Below, piece after piece: positions 4,983 through 7,427 of a stretch of DNA of 7,427 bases. The position numbers and the translations under genes are program-made. Origin of the DNA: Sphaerochaetaceae bacterium (GTDB taxonomy: Bacteria; Spirochaetota; Spirochaetia; Sphaerochaetales; Sphaerochaetaceae); the NCBI GenBank assembly GCA_016302165.1, contig JAEDOD010000091.1:1-7427 (forward strand), written 5' to 3'. Below the pieces are notes generated by a model. The model had not been told where the DNA came from and ran no database searches. It saw only the letters and a program-made list of their open reading frames with translations. The first letter of the stretch is position 1. Every line of letters begins with the position of its first letter.

Positions 4983-6263
4983 ATGAAGAGAATAATCCCT
5001 GCGGTGCTTGCTTTAGTCTTATGCGCCTTTCTTTCATCCTGCTCCTCCACTTCCCCCTTCGTTTCTGAGACAGTAATGGACGAGGAGCTGGAGCTATCTA
5101 AAAAACTGGAGATTTACGGCGGCGTGGAAGTCGGAGTGAATCTTCCTGACATGTACTTCAGAGGCGAAGATTGGATGCATGAAATGGAGGCGCTTCTTGA
5201 GGAAGCGGAAGACTATATTCTTCTTTCCACCTTCCTGGGTTCCTCCTGTCCATCACTGGAGCCAATCTTCCAGATTCTGGAGAGAAAGGTTGAAGAGGGA
5301 GTGAGAGTATATTTCATTATTGATGGAATCTCATCCCTTGATATGACAGACAGCAGATATTTCATGACCAATCTCATATACCTTAAGGACAAAGGGGTGA
5401 ACCTTTTCATCTATTCCCCTCTTTCCTTTACTCACCTGATCAATCCGGCCCATCTTCTGGTAAGGGACCATAGGAAAATGATGGTGGTGGATGGAAAGAC
5501 AGCAGCCATCGGCGGCATGAACATCAACTACATCTCCATGGGCTCGGGGGAGAAGAACCAGAGGGACAGCATGTATGTATTCCGTTCTGCTTCCATATCA
5601 TCCCTCTTCATCGATGAATTCATCAGAATGTGGAATGAAGGCTGTGTAGACACTATGGACAGTGAAGATTTCAAGCGCTATGAAGACGACAATAAGGAAT
5701 ATAAGGCTTGGCTCTTCAATAGAAATGTATATTCCAACTCAGCCTCCATTTCAGGAATGTATGCCTCCCTTATCGAGGAGGCCAAGGAGTCCATATTCCT
5801 CTGCCCATATCTGCCTACAGTGGATGGTAATATGAAATCTTCCCTGAAAAGGGCTGTAGACAGGGGAGTGGATGTAGAAGTCTGGTGCTCCCAGGACAGC
5901 AGAGGATACGCAAAGGCAGGCTCTGCCTGGGCTGTAGCCAACCTGATTGGGGATACTGGAGTGGAGTTCCATGATGTGACATACTCCCCCAATGGAGGAA
6001 TCCTTCCCATGTTCCACATGAAGGTGATGGTTGTGGACAACAGATATGTGGTGGTGGGCTCCTCCAACTTCAACTACAGGTCCATGACTCTTTCCCATGA
6101 AATAGGTCTGGTCATCGACTCGCCGGAAATGGCTGAGGAAGTGAAGAGGGAGGTCTTGAGCGTTGCAGGCGAAGGCATAATTCTGGATGAGGACACAGCG
6201 CTGGCTAATAAAAGGAAGTATGGCAGCTTCCTTGCCTATATCTTCTCTTACTATGGAGGTTAA
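4983..6263 (+). CDS. Phospholipase D / cardiolipin synthase-like lipoprotein
   Basis: This 426-residue protein has a lipoprotein signal: basic MKR, a hydrophobic stretch, and the lipobox LSSC with the lipidated Cys at residue 20. It should therefore be anchored on the outside of the inner membrane or in the outer membrane. The mature part contains two complete HKD motifs of the phospholipase D superfamily: His163-Lys165-Asp170 in DHRKMMVVDG followed by IGGMNI, and His345-Lys347-Asp352 in FHMKVMVVDN followed by GSSNFNYRS. Two HKD half-sites form one active site that hydrolyses or transfers phosphodiesters through a phosphohistidine. The layout resembles cardiolipin synthases, but the usual N-terminal transmembrane helices are replaced by a lipoprotein signal, so an exported phospholipase or phosphatidyltransferase is likely. 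The start is 3 bp after the preceding stop, with GAGG inside that gene's last codons, suggesting translational coupling. The stop overlaps the next ATG. Confidence 0.92.
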   Translation: MKRIIPAVLALVLCAFLSSCSSTSPFVSETVMDEELELSKKLEIYGGVEVGVNLPDMYFRGEDWMHEMEALLEEAEDYILLSTFLGSSCPSLEPIFQILERKVEEGVRVYFIIDGISSLDMTDSRYFMTNLIYLKDKGVNLFIYSPLSFTHLINPAHLLVRDHRKMMVVDGKTAAIGGMNINYISMGSGEKNQRDSMYVFRSASISSLFIDEFIRMWNEGCVDTMDSEDFKRYEDDNKEYKAWLFNRNVYSNSASISGMYASLIEEAKESIFLCPYLPTVDGNMKSSLKRAVDRGVDVEVWCSQDSRGYAKAGSAWAVANLIGDTGVEFHDVTYSPNGGILPMFHMKVMVVDNRYVVVGSSNFNYRSMTLSHEIGLVIDSPEMAEEVKREVLSVAGEGIILDEDTALANKRKYGSFLAYIFSYYGG

Positions 6264-6769
6264 TGGTGAATAAAAGATTTGCTACAATATTGATTCTGGT
6301 CCTTTTGGCCATGTCTCTATATGCATCTTTCGGCGGAGGATACTCTGTCTATCCCATAGGGGAGAGATTCGGAGACGAAAGCTTCGGAGGAGCCGCCATC
6401 GGTGGATATATCTCCCCTACAGGCCTGAACAACAAAGGAAAGTTTGAAGCTGATGTTCTCCTTTCCATGGTGAGGCCGGTGTTTCGGGGAGTGAACCTGG
6501 TGGTCTCTACGCCTATACTCTCTACTGTGGACCATCCCTTCAACTACTTTTTCTCCAACAAGGTGCTATGGCAGCCTACAGCTGGAGTGGGAGTGCAGTA
6601 TAGAGCAGGCAATGAGTGGAGACTGATGGCCCAGCTTTCACCTTTTGCCTTCCAGGACATGTCCTTCATGTATGAAATCCTTTCCCCTTATGTTTCAATG
6701 GATTTCAATGGGGACTTTGGATGGGGAATCACAATAATGAAGTTCAGCGCTTCATTCGGGAGGCTTTAG
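6263..6769 (+). CDS. Small exported protein, possible envelope protein (copy 1)
   Basis: I do not recognise the family. The 168-residue product has a clear Sec signal peptide (VNKR, then a hydrophobic core through about residue 16) with probable signal peptidase I cleavage after SLYA (residue 21). The mature protein is rich in Gly and aromatic residues, with alternating hydrophobic stretches such as AGVGVQYRAGNEWRLMAQL, suggesting beta strands, perhaps a small outer-membrane barrel. It does not end in the aromatic residue typical of classical barrels. The ATG overlaps the preceding TAA (TAATG). GGAGG at 6255-6259 is only 3 nt from this ATG, and GTG 6266, one codon later, has a better 6-nt spacing. 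The next gene begins directly after its stop and appears to be a distant paralog (LSPFAF and MDFN blocks match LTPIAL and WDFRN). Confidence 0.82.
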   Translation: MVNKRFATILILVLLAMSLYASFGGGYSVYPIGERFGDESFGGAAIGGYISPTGLNNKGKFEADVLLSMVRPVFRGVNLVVSTPILSTVDHPFNYFFSNKVLWQPTAGVGVQYRAGNEWRLMAQLSPFAFQDMSFMYEILSPYVSMDFNGDFGWGITIMKFSASFGRL

Positions 6770-7291
6770 ATGAAGAAGATTTTGATTATTCCCATTGTCC
6801 TATTATTTCTGGCCCTGCCTCTATTTGCCTCTCCTTACTTCGACTTTGCCTTCATGCTGGGACAGTCCAACTTTACTTGGCCCCTTGATGGCATAGGAAT
6901 CTCCTATGGCTTCTCCATGGGCATTACAGATAACTTGGAGCTGGACGTATGGGGATCCTCGAAGCTGATCCCTGAACCTTTCGACACCAATATATTATGT
7001 GCTGAGATTTCCACAACCCTTCTTGGTCAGAGGAACACAGGAAGCAAGGTTTCCGGTGTCAACGTAAACACCCTCCTTTCCCTTGGAGGCTTCTGGAAAA
7101 GCGATGACAATGGCCTTGGAATCATGTTGGGCCTTACTCCCATCGCCCTGGGAAGTCCTTCCAACGTAAGGCGTGAAAGGTGCCTCAGGACCAACGTGGG
7201 CTGGGATTTCAGAAATAAAAAGCTTATTGTCCTGTTCTCACCTATGGATGTGGAGATCTATATCAAGGGAACCTACAGGGACTGGATGTAG
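6770..7291 (+). CDS. Small exported protein, possible envelope protein (copy 2)
   Basis: No family is recognised. The 173-residue product has a strong Sec signal peptide (MKKILIIPIVLLFLALPLFA) with probable cleavage after Ala20. The mature part is Gly- and aromatic-rich, with beta-strand-like segments (GIGISYGFSMGITDNLELDV; GLGIMLGLTPIALG; KKLIVLFSPMDVEIYIKG) and ends in YRDWM. An outer-membrane or periplasmic role is inferred from these traits. The start ATG follows the previous TAG with no gap, and GGGAGG (6758-6763) lies 6 nt upstream inside the preceding gene, so translation is probably coupled. Similar size, a signal peptide and shared motif order suggest it arose by tandem duplication with copy 1. 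It is the last gene of the packed unit, and no convincing terminator follows. Confidence 0.82.
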   Translation: MKKILIIPIVLLFLALPLFASPYFDFAFMLGQSNFTWPLDGIGISYGFSMGITDNLELDVWGSSKLIPEPFDTNILCAEISTTLLGQRNTGSKVSGVNVNTLLSLGGFWKSDDNGLGIMLGLTPIALGSPSNVRRERCLRTNVGWDFRNKKLIVLFSPMDVEIYIKGTYRDWM

Positions 7292-7337
7292 AAAGAGTAA
7301 TTTTTTTTCAAATGAACCTTTGGTTGATGTTCCGATA

Positions 7338-7367
7338 TTTTCAAAATCCCCCATTTCGGGTTATCAT
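7338..7367 (+). promoter_or_regulatory. Candidate promoter for the gene starting at 7411
   Basis: TATCAT at 7362-7367 matches 5 of 6 bases of the -10 consensus. TTTTCA at 7338-7343 (4 of 6 of the -35 consensus) lies 18 bp upstream. Transcription would begin near 7374, just before the palindrome at 7376-7387. Confidence 0.3.
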
Positions 7368-7375
7368 CAAGGTAG

Positions 7376-7387
7376 TGACATAAGTCA
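7376..7387 (+). promoter_or_regulatory. Short palindrome, possible operator
   Basis: TGACATAAGTCA has half-sites TGAC/GTCA around a 4-bp centre. It sits just downstream of the predicted transcription start and upstream of the Shine-Dalgarno at 7398, a position typical of repressor sites. I cannot match it to a named regulator, and a 4+4 palindrome can occur by chance. Confidence 0.2.
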
Positions 7388-7410
7388 AAACACTTTTAGG
7401 AGATATATAC

Positions 7411-7427
7411 ATGAAGTATTCCACAGA
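7411..7427 (+). CDS. Start of a gene cut by the window edge
   Basis: ATG 7411 is preceded by a strong Shine-Dalgarno AGGAGA (7398-7403) at 7-nt spacing. Only MKYST and part of a sixth codon (Asp or Glu) are visible. The initiation signal is convincing, but the product cannot be identified from five residues. It is separated from the preceding gene by 119 bases with a candidate promoter, so it probably begins a new transcript. Confidence 0.6.

Noticed and set aside
7273..7308. Possible terminator after the last gene of the unit: CTACA/TGTAG hairpin followed by eight T.
   Set aside because: The stem is only 5 bp, AT-containing, with a 9-nt loop and a 9-nt gap before the T-run, so it is too weak to call.

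Overview
The window looks like chromosomal DNA from a spirochaete, possibly a Sphaerochaeta- or Treponema-like lineage. The evidence is a long-form (about 500-residue) serine hydroxymethyltransferase of the kind known from spirochaetes and chlamydiae, a lipoprotein with an L-S-S-C lipobox, small secreted proteins that look like envelope components, moderate GC content and heavy use of AGA/AGG for arginine. This assignment is an inference from sequence reading and was not tested by database search. No rRNA, tRNA, CRISPR array, insertion sequence or prophage was seen.

Layout: (1) Positions 1-165, minus strand: the 5' part of an unrecognised open frame running off the left edge. (2) Positions 216-534, minus strand: infA (translation initiation factor IF-1) with its own promoter and a clear intrinsic terminator. 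(3) Positions 545-2209, plus strand: glyA, divergent from infA, with the two TTGACA -35 boxes back to back, closed by a terminator with a UUCG tetraloop. (4) Positions 2271-3741: a dihydropyrimidinase/hydantoinase-type amidohydrolase, preceded by a possible 25-codon upstream ORF that overlaps its start, and followed by a terminator. (5) Positions 3740-7291: a tightly packed four-gene unit (3-bp gap, 1-bp overlap, 0-bp gap) encoding a HAD phosphatase fused to cytidine deaminase, a phospholipase D/cardiolipin-synthase-like lipoprotein, and two small proteins with signal peptides that look like diverged tandem paralogs. (6) Position 7411 onward: the first codons of another gene with a strong Shine-Dalgarno, a possible promoter and a small palindrome upstream.

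Working together: infA and glyA are housekeeping genes (translation initiation; one-carbon metabolism). The hydantoinase and the HAD-cytidine deaminase fusion both suggest pyrimidine nucleoside/base turnover (nucleotide to nucleoside, cytidine to uridine, dihydropyrimidine ring opening), but a terminator separates them, so a shared pathway is only a hypothesis. The last three genes of the unit point to the cell envelope: a periplasm- or surface-exposed lipid-active enzyme with two exported companions. The most unusual features are the HAD-cytidine deaminase fusion and its linkage to an exported phospholipase D plus paired secreted proteins of unknown function.
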